Shown here: piece after piece, positions 6,920-14,512 of the stretch
Position numbering within the stretch: the first letter of the stretch is position 1
Layout: each line of letters opens with the position of its first letter
Assembly: GCA_020846275.1 (NCBI GenBank)
Contig: JADLEG010000211.1
Location: 1-36,743 of the forward strand
Reading direction: 5' to 3'
Source of the DNA: Alphaproteobacteria bacterium
GTDB taxonomy: Bacteria; Pseudomonadota; Alphaproteobacteria; JAEULC01
Length of the DNA: 36,743 nt
Program-made: the position numbers and the translations under genes
The notes under the pieces: generated by a model
Databases searched by the model: none
What the model saw: only the letters and a program-made list of their open reading frames with translations
Told to the model about the DNA's origin: nothing

Positions 6920-8521
6920 CTAGAACTTGATCGGTATAAGTTGTCGATACTGCGCCAGCTGCGCCGTGCCGACTCCCGTAACGATCGCCGTCGAGACGCC
7001 GCCGAAGGCAAGCACCAGCATGCAGCAGGCGGTCGCAAAGGTGATCATGCCGCGGCGCTTGGCGCGCAGGCTCTCTGGCGACGTCACCAGGGACACCGTG
7101 CCGATCACCGGATAAGGCAGCGCATTGCGCAGGTCCCGCGCGCCGGCAAAGCTGTCGTCGAACTGCGCCAGCCCATAGGCGACGAAGATCCCCGCGCCGA
7201 TTGACGCGATGAACACGCCCGCCGCCAGCAGCGAGCGGTTCGGATAGGCCGGCGAAATCGGCAGGATCGGCGGCTCGATCACGCGGAATTCGACCTTGTC
7301 GGCCTTGGTGTCGACTTCCTGCGACAGCCGGGCCGACTCGCGACGTTCCAGCAGCTCCGCGTAGTTCTTCTTGAGCATGCCGTACTCGCGCGTCAAATCG
7401 TTGTAGTCCGCTTCGATCTTCGGAGTGGACTGGCTCATCGCCTCGAGGCGCTCGACGTCGCGCTTCTGGTCGTTGTACCGGCGCTGCATCATTTCGACCG
7501 CCGTCTCGGCGTCGGCGAACTTGATCTGCAGCTGCTCGTAGACCGGGTTCGAGACCCGCTCCGTCAGGCTCTCGTTCGAGCCGTCGCTTTCGCCCGCGTC
7601 TTTGCGCTGCTTCTGGAGCTGGTCGAGGATTCGCTTCTGCTCGACGACGTCCGGATGCTTGTCGGTATAGCGGACCATCATTTCCGAGAGCTTGCTTTCG
7701 GCCTCGGCGATCCGCGCGTTCATGTTCAGGATGGCCGGCCGCCCCGGCGCCGCCCAGCCCTTCTGCGTCACTTCGAGCACGCGGGGAACGGCGGCGAGCT
7801 GGCGGGCCGTCGCCGCGCGGCGCGCCGTGGCGTCGTCCAGCTCGCGCTTGCTCGATGCCAGCACCTCGCGTGCGCGCGACAGGTTCGCGATGAAGCTCCC
7901 CTCGCCCCCCAGCGCCGCCGGCAGCATGTCGCGATGCTGTTCGCGGAACTGCGCCACGCGCGCCTCTGACTCGCGCAGCTGGCGCTCGTAGATCGCGACC
8001 TGGCCGGTGATGAAGGCTTGCGCCTTCTCCATGTCCTTGCGCTGCGAGCCGACATTGCTTTCGATGAAGATCGTCAGAAAGGCCTGCAGCACGTTGCGGG
8101 CCAGTTCCGGATTGCGGTCGGCATATTCGATCGTGAAGAGATTGCGCGCGGCTTCGGGCCGGATCTTCACCTTGGCCTCGATCATCTCGATCATCGATTC
8201 GCGCGCGGTCGGCGTCGGCGCCTTCACGTCCATGTCGGTCGAGCGCAGCACCTTCTCGATGTTCGGGCGCGCGAGCAGGGTGCGCTGCACGACTTCGACC
8301 TGCTTGGTGATGTTGGTTTCGACCGCCATGCCGCGCAGCAGCGGCGACAGCATCGTTTCGGTGTCGACATAGACGCGGGTGCGCGACTGGTAGGAATTCG
8401 GAATCGCGGCGACGGCGATCCAGCCGGCGACGCAGACCGCCCAGGCGACCCCGACGGCATACCAGCGACGGCGCCATGTCTGATAGAGGGACGTCCTGAG
8501 AATTTCTTTCCAATCGCCCAT
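6920..8521 (-). CDS. XrtA system polysaccharide chain-length determinant (Wzz-like)
   Basis: An inner-membrane polysaccharide co-polymerase of 533 aa. A first membrane helix lies at about residues 20-41, then a Wzz domain and long periplasmic coiled-coil regions (about 160-235 and 330-405), then a second helix around 430-450. A further hydrophobic stretch near 490-512 is typical of the exosortase-locus subfamily. It should set exopolysaccharide chain length and act as membrane partner of the autokinase encoded immediately downstream (12-base gap). The ATG at 8521 follows AGAGGAAA at about 9 bases. It is the first gene of the minus-strand run, so the operon promoter should lie in the long region upstream (8522-9586). 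Confidence 0.92.
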   Translation of the reverse strand: MGDWKEILRTSLYQTWRRRWYAVGVAWAVCVAGWIAVAAIPNSYQSRTRVYVDTETMLSPLLRGMAVETNITKQVEVVQRTLLARPNIEKVLRSTDMDVKAPTPTARESMIEMIEAKVKIRPEAARNLFTIEYADRNPELARNVLQAFLTIFIESNVGSQRKDMEKAQAFITGQVAIYERQLRESEARVAQFREQHRDMLPAALGGEGSFIANLSRAREVLASSKRELDDATARRAATARQLAAVPRVLEVTQKGWAAPGRPAILNMNARIAEAESKLSEMMVRYTDKHPDVVEQKRILDQLQKQRKDAGESDGSNESLTERVSNPVYEQLQIKFADAETAVEMMQRRYNDQKRDVERLEAMSQSTPKIEADYNDLTREYGMLKKNYAELLERRESARLSQEVDTKADKVEFRVIEPPILPISPAYPNRSLLAAGVFIASIGAGIFVAYGLAQFDDSFAGARDLRNALPYPVIGTVSLVTSPESLRAKRRGMITFATACCMLVLAFGGVSTAIVTGVGTAQLAQYRQLIPIKF

Positions 8522-9586
8522 CGGGATTTTCCTCTCGGGGGGCCGCGTCGGCTTCGGCCGACGGCCCTAGAAGCCCACTAAATTGTTTATGCGCGGTAAA
8601 CTTCGCTCGTCATCGCCGGGCGGCCCCGCTCAAGCGGCCGCGCGAGACGCAGGTTCCCGCCGGGCGCCGAATGCGGTCCGACGCAGCGAAGACAGGCTCA
8701 GCCCGCCACGCGCACGCAGAACGAGCGTGCCACGCGACGCAGCAAAGCAGGTGCAATTCTGGAAATTGCCAGCGAGAAACATTGCGCGTGATCTCCTATC
8801 ACTGCGGGGCGTGCCCTAACGCCGGCGACTGGGCGGCCCATAAACGCACCTATAAGCCGGCCCCCTAGGTGCGATGTCCACTACATGCGAACAAATCAAC
8901 TCATACGTTAAGTGAACAAAACGATCAACTGAAAAATTATCACAATAAAATCACATACTTGCTGAATTGGTCAGAGCTTTCCCGACGGTAACGTTTATTA
9001 ATCCGCTCCCATTCCCGTTTTAAACGACCGAAAGGACGATGGAATTGGGATTTCAGCGCTGCCCGCCGCCATACCCTCATTTACCAACCTAACCGACAAC
9101 CGAACACGACATCAACGGACAGGTTTGTTAAAGCCGGCCTGTTAAACCCAGCCACCCAAGCGTAAAGCTTGGCTTACACTCATAGCCGTGGTCCGAGGCC
9201 CCCGCGTCGCCCCCTGCCCACCTGTTTTCCCCGCATCCGCGAAGTCAGACTCGCGCCGTCTGTGGATTGGAATTAAATGATACGAAAGCGATTCCCTCGC
9301 ATTTCTTAAAATATGCCCGTCCAGTCGCAAGCATTCAAATAATCGCGTATCCTCCAATCTGCGAGAAACTGCAGATAAGCATTTAATTGACTGCGTGCTT
9401 ATTTGCATTCTGCCAAGGCCTCGTCATGCCTGCTCGCGGAAGCCCGGCCATTTCTTCAGCGGGGTTTGCGCGGCTTTCAACCTATAGTCCGCTGGCATGC
9501 CCAGTGCATAACTCGCCTGCAACTCTGCGAGGCCCGAACGGTTTGAGACGGGCCCGCTCAATGTTGCAGGAGGCGTTTGACTGGCG
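8522..9586. other. Long divergent intergenic region, probably regulatory
   Basis: 1,065 bases between the exopolysaccharide run (minus strand) and the HTH regulator (plus strand). No ORF here looks coding. Visible features are: an inverted repeat GTGAT-N5-ATCAC at 8788-8802; a strongly AT-rich stretch at about 8880-9000, unlike the rest of the window; a small hairpin CCAAGC-GTAAA-GCTTGG near 9158-9174; a second AT-rich stretch at about 9265-9400; and a sigma-54-like element at 9493-9508. An untranslated RNA cannot be excluded. Confidence 0.5.
9493..9508 (+). promoter_or_regulatory. Possible sigma-54-like promoter of the HTH regulator
   Basis: TGGCATG-CCCA-GTGCA fits TGGCACG-N4-TTGCW at 10 of 12 defined positions, with the GG and GC pairs at the correct spacing. 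It lies 78 bases before the ATG at 9587. It is weaker than the three PEP-CTERM promoters and could be chance. Confidence 0.3.
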
Positions 9587-10072
9587 ATGACGGCCAAACC
9601 GACCGACCCGCGAGCGGCCCCCACCGCGCCCGGCGAACCGGTGCCCAAGACGCCGCCGCAGGAAGCGGCCGGATCCGGCCGACGATACCAGCGCGCCGCG
9701 CGGATCATCCAGATCGAGCGACATGTGGGTTCCCTGGTGCGGATGCGGCGCATCATGCTGGGCCTGTCCCAGAGCCAGCTCGCCCAGCTTCTCGGCGTCA
9801 CGCTGCAGCAGGTGAACAAATACGAACGCGGCCACAGCCGCATTTCCTCCGGACGTCTGTTCCAGATGAGCGAGGCGCTGGGCGTTCCGGTCGATTTCTT
9901 CTACCAGGGACTGAGCGACTTGCGCGACGTGCCGGGGTCAGCACCAGGCACAGGGCCGTCGCGTGACCGCATCTGCCTGGAGGTCATGCGCAGCTTCGGC
10001 ATGATCAAGAACGAGCGCCATCAGGAAGCGCTGAACCAGCTCGTGCGCGCGCTGGCCGACCGCTCCAGCTAA
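9587..10072 (+). CDS. XRE-family HTH regulator (PraR-like)
   Basis: A DNA-binding protein of 161 aa. A disordered Pro/Ala-rich N-terminus (1-33) is followed by a helix-turn-helix at about 46-105 containing RRIMLGLSQSQLAQLLGV, QQVNKYERG and the VPVDFFYQGL end seen in alphaproteobacterial PraR/PhrR-type regulators. PraR is known in rhizobia as a regulator of biofilm and quorum-sensing genes. The C-terminal helix (about 125-158) is probably for dimerisation. It is divergent from the exopolysaccharide run, so control of that run is a reasonable inference, not shown. AGGAGG lies 13-15 bases before this ATG, a long spacing, so the exact start is not secure. Confidence 0.82.
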   Translation: MTAKPTDPRAAPTAPGEPVPKTPPQEAAGSGRRYQRAARIIQIERHVGSLVRMRRIMLGLSQSQLAQLLGVTLQQVNKYERGHSRISSGRLFQMSEALGVPVDFFYQGLSDLRDVPGSAPGTGPSRDRICLEVMRSFGMIKNERHQEALNQLVRALADRSS

Positions 10073-10216
10073 GGGGCGCGCGCTTCGATCGTCATAGGCG
10101 GCGAAGTCGTCCTTGTGGCCGTTCCCGCAGATCGGGCAACGAAAGCATCGGGCAACTCGGCAAACGCGTTGCCCGGCGCGATGCCACGCCGCGGTTCGCC
10201 GAGCGCGGGATTGTCG

Positions 10217-11167
10217 TCATCGCTGCAGCATGCGCCACATCTCGCGGTCGCGCTGCGCTGTCCAGATGCGCGGATCCTTGATGCCCTTGGCCTCGTCGTA
10301 GCCGCGCGTCACGTTGAACGGCATGCAGTGCTCGAAGATCACCCACCGGCCATAGAGCGGTTTCAGCGCCGCGGTCGTGGCATCGAAAACCTGCTTCAGC
10401 GTCTGCCGCCGCCGGACGCCCGACCGGATGGCGCCCGTCATCGCGCGCAGGAAAGCCTGCGTCGCCTCGATCGCGCGCAGCGCGGCGCGCGGCGTCATCA
10501 TCGCCTCGCCGCGGCCCGGCACCAGCTTGCGGGCGCCCAGCTTCTTCACGCGCTCCAGCGTGTCCGGCCATTCGGCCAGGTAGGCGTCGCCGCAATAGGG
10601 CGTGGCCCCCTCCTCCACCAGGTCGCCGGAGAACAGGATCTTCTCCTTCGGCAGCCACACGACCGTGTCGCCCTTGGTGTGGCCCGGCCCCAGATGCATC
10701 AGCCTGACCTCGCGCTTGCCCATCCAAATCGTCAGGGAGTCCTTGAACGTCATGGTGGGCCAGGTCAGCCCGGGGATCGTCTCCACCGCGTCGAACAGGC
10801 GCGGGAACCGGCCGATCTCGGACTTCATGTCGTGCCGTCCGCGCTCAACGATCAGCGCCCGCGTGGACTCGCTGGCGATGATCTGCTCCGCCCCGTAGGC
10901 CGAGGCACCCAGCACGCGCACGGCATGGTAGTGCGTCAGCACGACATACTTGATCGGCTTGTCGGTCACCCCGCGGATCAGCTCGACGAGCTGGCGCGCC
11001 ATCACGGGCGTCGCGCGCGCATCGATCACCATCACGCCATCGTCGCCGATGATGACGCCGGAATTCGGATCGCCCTCCGCGGTCAGGCAGTAGACGCCGT
11101 CGCCCAGCCTGGCAAAGGTCTGTCTCTTCTCGGCCAGGTCGCCGGTCGAAGCGAATTTCGCGCTCAT
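10217..11167 (-). CDS. MBL-fold metallo-hydrolase with altered HxHxDH motif
   Basis: A metallo-beta-lactamase-fold protein of 316 aa. The motif after strand 5 reads THYHAVRV: H79 and H81 are kept, but the usual D-H pair of HxHxDH is V83-R84. H163 (GPGHTKGD), D182 (FSGDLVE) and H280 (FEHC) are in the places of the other metal ligands. From memory, homologues with HYHAVRVLGAS exist, so this is probably a subfamily trait, not a mutation; one zinc site may be lost or rebuilt. No signal peptide is seen from the chosen start. The ATG at 11167 follows GAGGT and begins the conserved part; a longer frame upstream is Arg/Pro-rich and looks non-coding. Divergent neighbours encode a cytochrome c and a cytochrome b561, which suggests a redox or sulfur context. 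Substrate unknown. Confidence 0.8.
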   Translation of the reverse strand: MSAKFASTGDLAEKRQTFARLGDGVYCLTAEGDPNSGVIIGDDGVMVIDARATPVMARQLVELIRGVTDKPIKYVVLTHYHAVRVLGASAYGAEQIIASESTRALIVERGRHDMKSEIGRFPRLFDAVETIPGLTWPTMTFKDSLTIWMGKREVRLMHLGPGHTKGDTVVWLPKEKILFSGDLVEEGATPYCGDAYLAEWPDTLERVKKLGARKLVPGRGEAMMTPRAALRAIEATQAFLRAMTGAIRSGVRRRQTLKQVFDATTAALKPLYGRWVIFEHCMPFNVTRGYDEAKGIKDPRIWTAQRDREMWRMLQR

Positions 11168-11466
11168 GCCGGGAATACCTCGCGATGTGTTTTCCCTCCG
11201 CCGGTAATTGTAGCGGAACGGCAGCGGCGAAAAACAGGGGCCGGGTCGCGCCGCCGAACGAGCCGGCGTGTGCGCCGCAGCAAACACGCGGTCGCGCGGC
11301 GCGGCGGTTGCCGCGGCGACCTCGTCTCGTGGAATTCGTGTCGAGCCAACAGGAATAATTCCGCCGCCCGTGCCGTCTATCACGCTGGATTGACTTGTTC
11401 CCCGTCGCGCAGCCAAGGCAAGGTCCGGTGGATCAAGTCAAGAAACCAAGGGTGAGAGGGAAAACT

Positions 11467-11919
11467 ATGCGTATCTGGTTGAAGCGGGCCGTCCTGGCCG
11501 TGGCGGCGATCACCGTGGTCGGCGGTCTGGGCATGGGCCTGTCTCAGGCCCAAAACGATCCGATCTCGCAGCGCAAGGCGCTGATGAAATCGAATGGCGA
11601 TGCAATGAAGGCGATCAAGGCGGCCGTCGATGCCAACGGGCCCGCCACGGCCGTGGCGCCCGAAGCCGCCAAGGTCGCATCCAATCTGAAGGCGGCGGCC
11701 GTGCACTTCGTCCCCGGCTCGGACAAGGGCGACACCAAGGCCTCGCCGGACATCTGGGCGAACCTCGGCGATTTCCAGAAGCTCGACAATGATTCGGCGG
11801 CGGCGGCGGCGAAACTCGAAGCCTCGGCCAAGGGCGGCGACATGAAGGTGGTGGCTGCCGATTTCGGCGATCTCGGCAAGAGCTGTGGCGCCTGCCACAA
11901 CAAGTACCGGCTGAAGTAA
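11467..11919 (+). CDS. Cytochrome c'-type (class II) periplasmic protein
   Basis: A protein of 150 aa with a signal peptide of about 28 residues (ending SQAQ). After it comes DPISQRKALMKSNGDAMKAI, typical of the first helix of the cytochrome c'/c556 four-helix bundle. The single haem-binding motif CGACH is close to the C-terminus (140-144), followed by KYR, as in class II cytochromes c. It probably accepts or donates electrons in the periplasm. GAGAGGG lies a few bases before the ATG at 11467. A strong hairpin (11947-11969) follows. The convergent gene encodes a b561-type membrane cytochrome, a frequent partner of such proteins. Confidence 0.9.
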   Translation: MRIWLKRAVLAVAAITVVGGLGMGLSQAQNDPISQRKALMKSNGDAMKAIKAAVDANGPATAVAPEAAKVASNLKAAAVHFVPGSDKGDTKASPDIWANLGDFQKLDNDSAAAAAKLEASAKGGDMKVVAADFGDLGKSCGACHNKYRLK

Positions 11920-11946
11920 CCCGCCGGTCGAATTCCAGTCGAAGCA

Positions 11947-11977
11947 CGGGGGGCCTTGAGGGCCCCCCGATGTTTTT
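11947..11977. terminator. Rho-independent terminator between cytochrome genes
   Basis: A perfect 9-bp stem (CGGGGGGCC with GGCCCCCCG) and a TTGAG loop, followed on the plus strand by ATGTTTTT. It ends the cytochrome c gene. The hairpin may also serve the convergent cytochrome b gene, but there is no T-run in that direction. Confidence 0.8.
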
Positions 11978-11986
11978 GCGGCCAGG

Positions 11987-12661
11987 CTACTTGCCGTAGA
12001 TCGCGAGCCCGCCCAGCACGATCGCCAGCGACACGGCCAGCAGCAGCACCGCCGTCACCGCCGAGCCCCCCGCCGCCGCGGCGGTCGCCGCCGTCGCCCG
12101 CTTCCGCCCCGTGACCATGGCGCCGACAAGGTTGTCCTTCTTGACCAGCAGGTAGAACAGGACGGCCGCGACATGCAGCCCGACCAGCACCAGCAGCACG
12201 TTGACGCCATAGCGGTGCAGCGTCGTCAGCCGCTTGCTGGTGTCGTCGGAGACCAGGTACTTGAGCGGCCCGTCGGTATAGATGTCGTCGGTGGCGAACA
12301 TCCCGCTGATCGCCTGGAAGCCGATCAACAGGACCATCGCCAGCGCCGACCATCCGCCCATCGGATTGTGGCCGAGATAGCGTTGCGCGGTGCCGCGAAC
12401 CGTCGCCAGTGCATAGCCGATCGTTTCGCCCGGGCCCCGGAGAAATCCCGCGAAGCGCGCGTGCTCGTTGCCGGCGAAGCCCCACAGCACGCGGAACAGC
12501 ACCAGCGCCAGGATGACCTTGCCCGAGTACATGTGCCATTCGATGCGCCCCATCTTCCCGGTGACGAACGAGAAGACGATCAGCACCACCAGCCCCCAAT
12601 GGAACAGCCGCGTCGGCAGGTCCCAGACCCGCACCGCAACGCCGCTCGATGACTTGTTCAT
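11987..12661 (-). CDS. Cytochrome b561-type membrane protein
   Basis: An integral membrane protein of 224 aa, the di-haem cytochrome b561 (CybB/YceJ-like) type. It begins with the conserved VRVWDLPTRLFHWGL segment, whose His is a likely haem ligand, followed by EWHMYSGK in the second helix. A helix with FQAISGMFA comes next, then TLHRYGVNVLLVLVGLHVAAVLFY with the remaining haem histidines. An additional hydrophobic helix at the very C-terminus (about 203-222) follows a Lys/Arg/Ala linker. It should pass electrons between the quinone pool and a periplasmic cytochrome c, most simply the class II cytochrome encoded convergently at 11467. The start at 12661 gives a short cytoplasmic N-terminus as in the family. 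Confidence 0.88.
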   Translation of the reverse strand: MNKSSSGVAVRVWDLPTRLFHWGLVVLIVFSFVTGKMGRIEWHMYSGKVILALVLFRVLWGFAGNEHARFAGFLRGPGETIGYALATVRGTAQRYLGHNPMGGWSALAMVLLIGFQAISGMFATDDIYTDGPLKYLVSDDTSKRLTTLHRYGVNVLLVLVGLHVAAVLFYLLVKKDNLVGAMVTGRKRATAATAAAAGGSAVTAVLLLAVSLAIVLGGLAIYGK

Positions 12662-13001
12662 TCCCCTGCCCCGCTCGAACTCGCCCCGGCGAATGTGGCA
12701 AGGGGTTCCGGCAGGGTCAACCGAACCGCCGCGCCCGACCCATCACAACGCGCGGAGCGTCCGGTGGCGCGGGCCTCGCCGGGCCGGGAGGGCCACCCGG
12801 AGAGGGTTCCCGTCCCGGCGCGCCCGCCGCCGATGCGAATCACAGCACGCGATCAAGGCAGGCAGAGGGAGACCGCGTGGCCTTTGGATGACAAGTTGCC
12901 GATTCGCGGGTGATGCCTTCCGGTGGGGCGGTCTGCGAAGCCAGGGAGAGTGTTCAGAAACTGGATCAAGAAAACGGATCGATCGGTCGACTTTCAATCG
13001 T
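12662..13001. other. 340-base gap without a recognisable gene
   Basis: Between the starts of the b561 gene and the stop of the TusA gene. The short frames here are Arg/Pro/Gly-rich and lack any ribosome site or family resemblance. It presumably carries the promoter of the cytochrome b561 gene; no specific element was found. Confidence 0.4.
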
Positions 13002-13238
13002 TTACTTGATCCTCCTGATCACGAATGTGAATACGCCGTTGTCGGCCGTGGCGGATTGCAGCTCGTTGCCCGTGGCCTGGCAGAACGCGACGAAATCCTT
13101 CTGCGCGCCGGGATCCGTCGCATAGACCGTCAGCGTGCCGCCGACGGCCAGGGTCTTGATCGCCTTCTTGGCGCGCAGCACCGGCAGGGGGCAATTCAGC
13201 CCCTTGGCGTCGAGCACCGCCTGCGCGGTCGCTTCCAT
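13002..13238 (-). CDS. TusA-family sulfur-carrier protein
   Basis: A small cytoplasmic protein of 78 aa with the TusA/SirA fold. The signature GLNCPLPVLRAKKAI is at about 13-27; Cys16 in the CPxP motif is the persulfide-carrying residue. The C-terminus ends in a beta strand (GVFTFVIRRIK) as usual. The ATG at 13238 is preferred over one 36 bases upstream because GGAG and GAGG precede it and homologues begin near MEA. It is divergent from a YeeE/YedE-type transporter gene with 95 bases between the starts; this pairing is common and suggests that the protein receives sulfur imported by the transporter. Confidence 0.9.
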   Translation of the reverse strand: MEATAQAVLDAKGLNCPLPVLRAKKAIKTLAVGGTLTVYATDPGAQKDFVAFCQATGNELQSATADNGVFTFVIRRIK

Positions 13239-13333
13239 GCACCTCGCTCCGTGCGAATTGGCAACATCGGGCAAGGGTCATATAGCAATGCGTCGGCATG
13301 CCGGCAATTCGCCGGACCAGGGAGAATCCCGCG

Positions 13334-14446
13334 ATGGCGGACCTGCCCGTCCATATCGTCGTAGCCACCGCGGGATTCGCGGCGGGGATTGTCTTCGGCG
13401 CGGCCGCGCAGCGGACGAATTTCTGCACGATGGGCGCGATCGCCGACCTTGTCCTGCTGGGCCAGGCGAATCGCTTCCGCGCCTGGCTGCTGGCAATCGC
13501 CGTCGCCATGCTCGGCAGCCAGGCGCTGCACCTCGCGGGCATCGTCGATCTCGGCAAGTCGATCTACCTGACGCCAAGCCTGGGCTGGACGGGCGCCGTC
13601 CTGGGCGGGTTGCTGTTCGGCTTCGGCATGACGATGGCCGGCGGCTGCGGCAACAAGACGTTGGTCAGGATCGGCGGCGGCAGCCTGAAGTCCCTGGTCG
13701 TGTTCCTCTGCCTTGGTTTCGCTTCCTACGCCACGCTTCGGGGCCTGCTCGCAATGCCACGCCAGGCGATCGAGTCCGCGATGAACCTCGACCTGTCGAA
13801 GTTGGGAATGGCGCGCCAGGGCATCGTGGACCTGCTGGCCCGCTTCACCGGCGCTGGTGCGCGCGGCATCGCCGCGAGCGGCATCCGCCTCGCCGCCACC
13901 CTGGCCATCGCGGGCGGTCTCCTCTACGCCTGCTTCCGCGACGCCGCCTTCCGCGCGTCGGGGCGCGATATCGCCGCCGGGCTGATCATTGGCAGCCTGG
14001 TCCCAATCGGCTGGCTGATCACCGGCGTGCTGGGATTCGACGATTTCGAGCCGACCCAGCTTGCCTCGTTCACCTTCGTGGCCCCGATCGGCGACACGCT
14101 GCAATACGCGATGACCTTCACCGGCGCGAAGATCGGCTTCGGCGTCGCCGCCGTGCTGGGCGTGATCGCCGGCGCCTTCGCGTCCGCCAGCGCGGCGGGA
14201 CAGTTCCGCCTCGAAGGCTTCGTCGACACGCAAGATACGCTGCGCCACATGGCCGGCGGCGCGATGATGGGGGTCGGCGGCGTGCTGGCCCTGGGCTGCA
14301 CCATCGGCCAGGGCATCACCGGCCTGTCGACCCTGGCGCTGGGGTCGGTCATCGCGTGGCTGTCGATCATGGCCGGCGGCTGGCTTGGCATCCGATACCT
14401 GCAGGAAGGCAGCCTGCGCGCCGCGCTGGCCGCGCGCGGCGATTGA
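13334..14446 (+). CDS. YeeE/YedE-family sulfur (thiosulfate) transporter
   Basis: A membrane protein of 370 aa with about nine to ten hydrophobic helices and the two-fold repeated architecture of the TsuA/YeeE family. The conserved cysteines are present: NFCTMGA near residue 34, MAGGCGNKT near 100 and LGCTIGQG near 330. In TsuA these line the thiosulfate path. The ATG at 13334 has GGGAG about 9 bases upstream. The divergent gene encodes a TusA sulfur carrier, which supports import of a sulfur compound for assimilation or for cofactor and tRNA thiolation. Thiosulfate itself as substrate is inferred from the family; other members carry selenium or unknown sulfur species. Confidence 0.88.
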   Translation: MADLPVHIVVATAGFAAGIVFGAAAQRTNFCTMGAIADLVLLGQANRFRAWLLAIAVAMLGSQALHLAGIVDLGKSIYLTPSLGWTGAVLGGLLFGFGMTMAGGCGNKTLVRIGGGSLKSLVVFLCLGFASYATLRGLLAMPRQAIESAMNLDLSKLGMARQGIVDLLARFTGAGARGIAASGIRLAATLAIAGGLLYACFRDAAFRASGRDIAAGLIIGSLVPIGWLITGVLGFDDFEPTQLASFTFVAPIGDTLQYAMTFTGAKIGFGVAAVLGVIAGAFASASAAGQFRLEGFVDTQDTLRHMAGGAMMGVGGVLALGCTIGQGITGLSTLALGSVIAWLSIMAGGWLGIRYLQEGSLRAALAARGD

Positions 14447-14474
14447 ACCCACGGCGTTGACAGGGCGTCCCGTT

Positions 14475-14495
14475 TACTGGACATTTCGTCCAGTA
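14475..14495. promoter_or_regulatory. Perfect palindrome, likely operator of the XRE-cupin regulator
   Basis: Arms TACTGGAC and GTCCAGTA flank a 5-base centre (ATTTC). It lies 17 bases before the TTG start at 14513, just ahead of the ribosome site. A TTGACA hexamer at 14457-14462 precedes it. The position suggests autoregulation by the HTH domain encoded next. Confidence 0.65.
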
Positions 14496-14512
14496 TTCTG
14501 GAGGAGGCGCTT

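Noticed and set aside
8788..8802. GTGAT-N5-ATCAC as another CRP-type site
   Set aside because: Read as GTGA and TCAC the half-sites are 7 bases apart instead of 6, so it does not fit the three sites at 30594-31697. It may be a different operator.
9142..9408. An 88-codon minus-strand frame in the long intergenic region
   Set aside because: Composition is not protein-like, there is no ribosome site, and part of it overlaps AT-rich non-coding sequence. It is kept only as part of the regulatory region.
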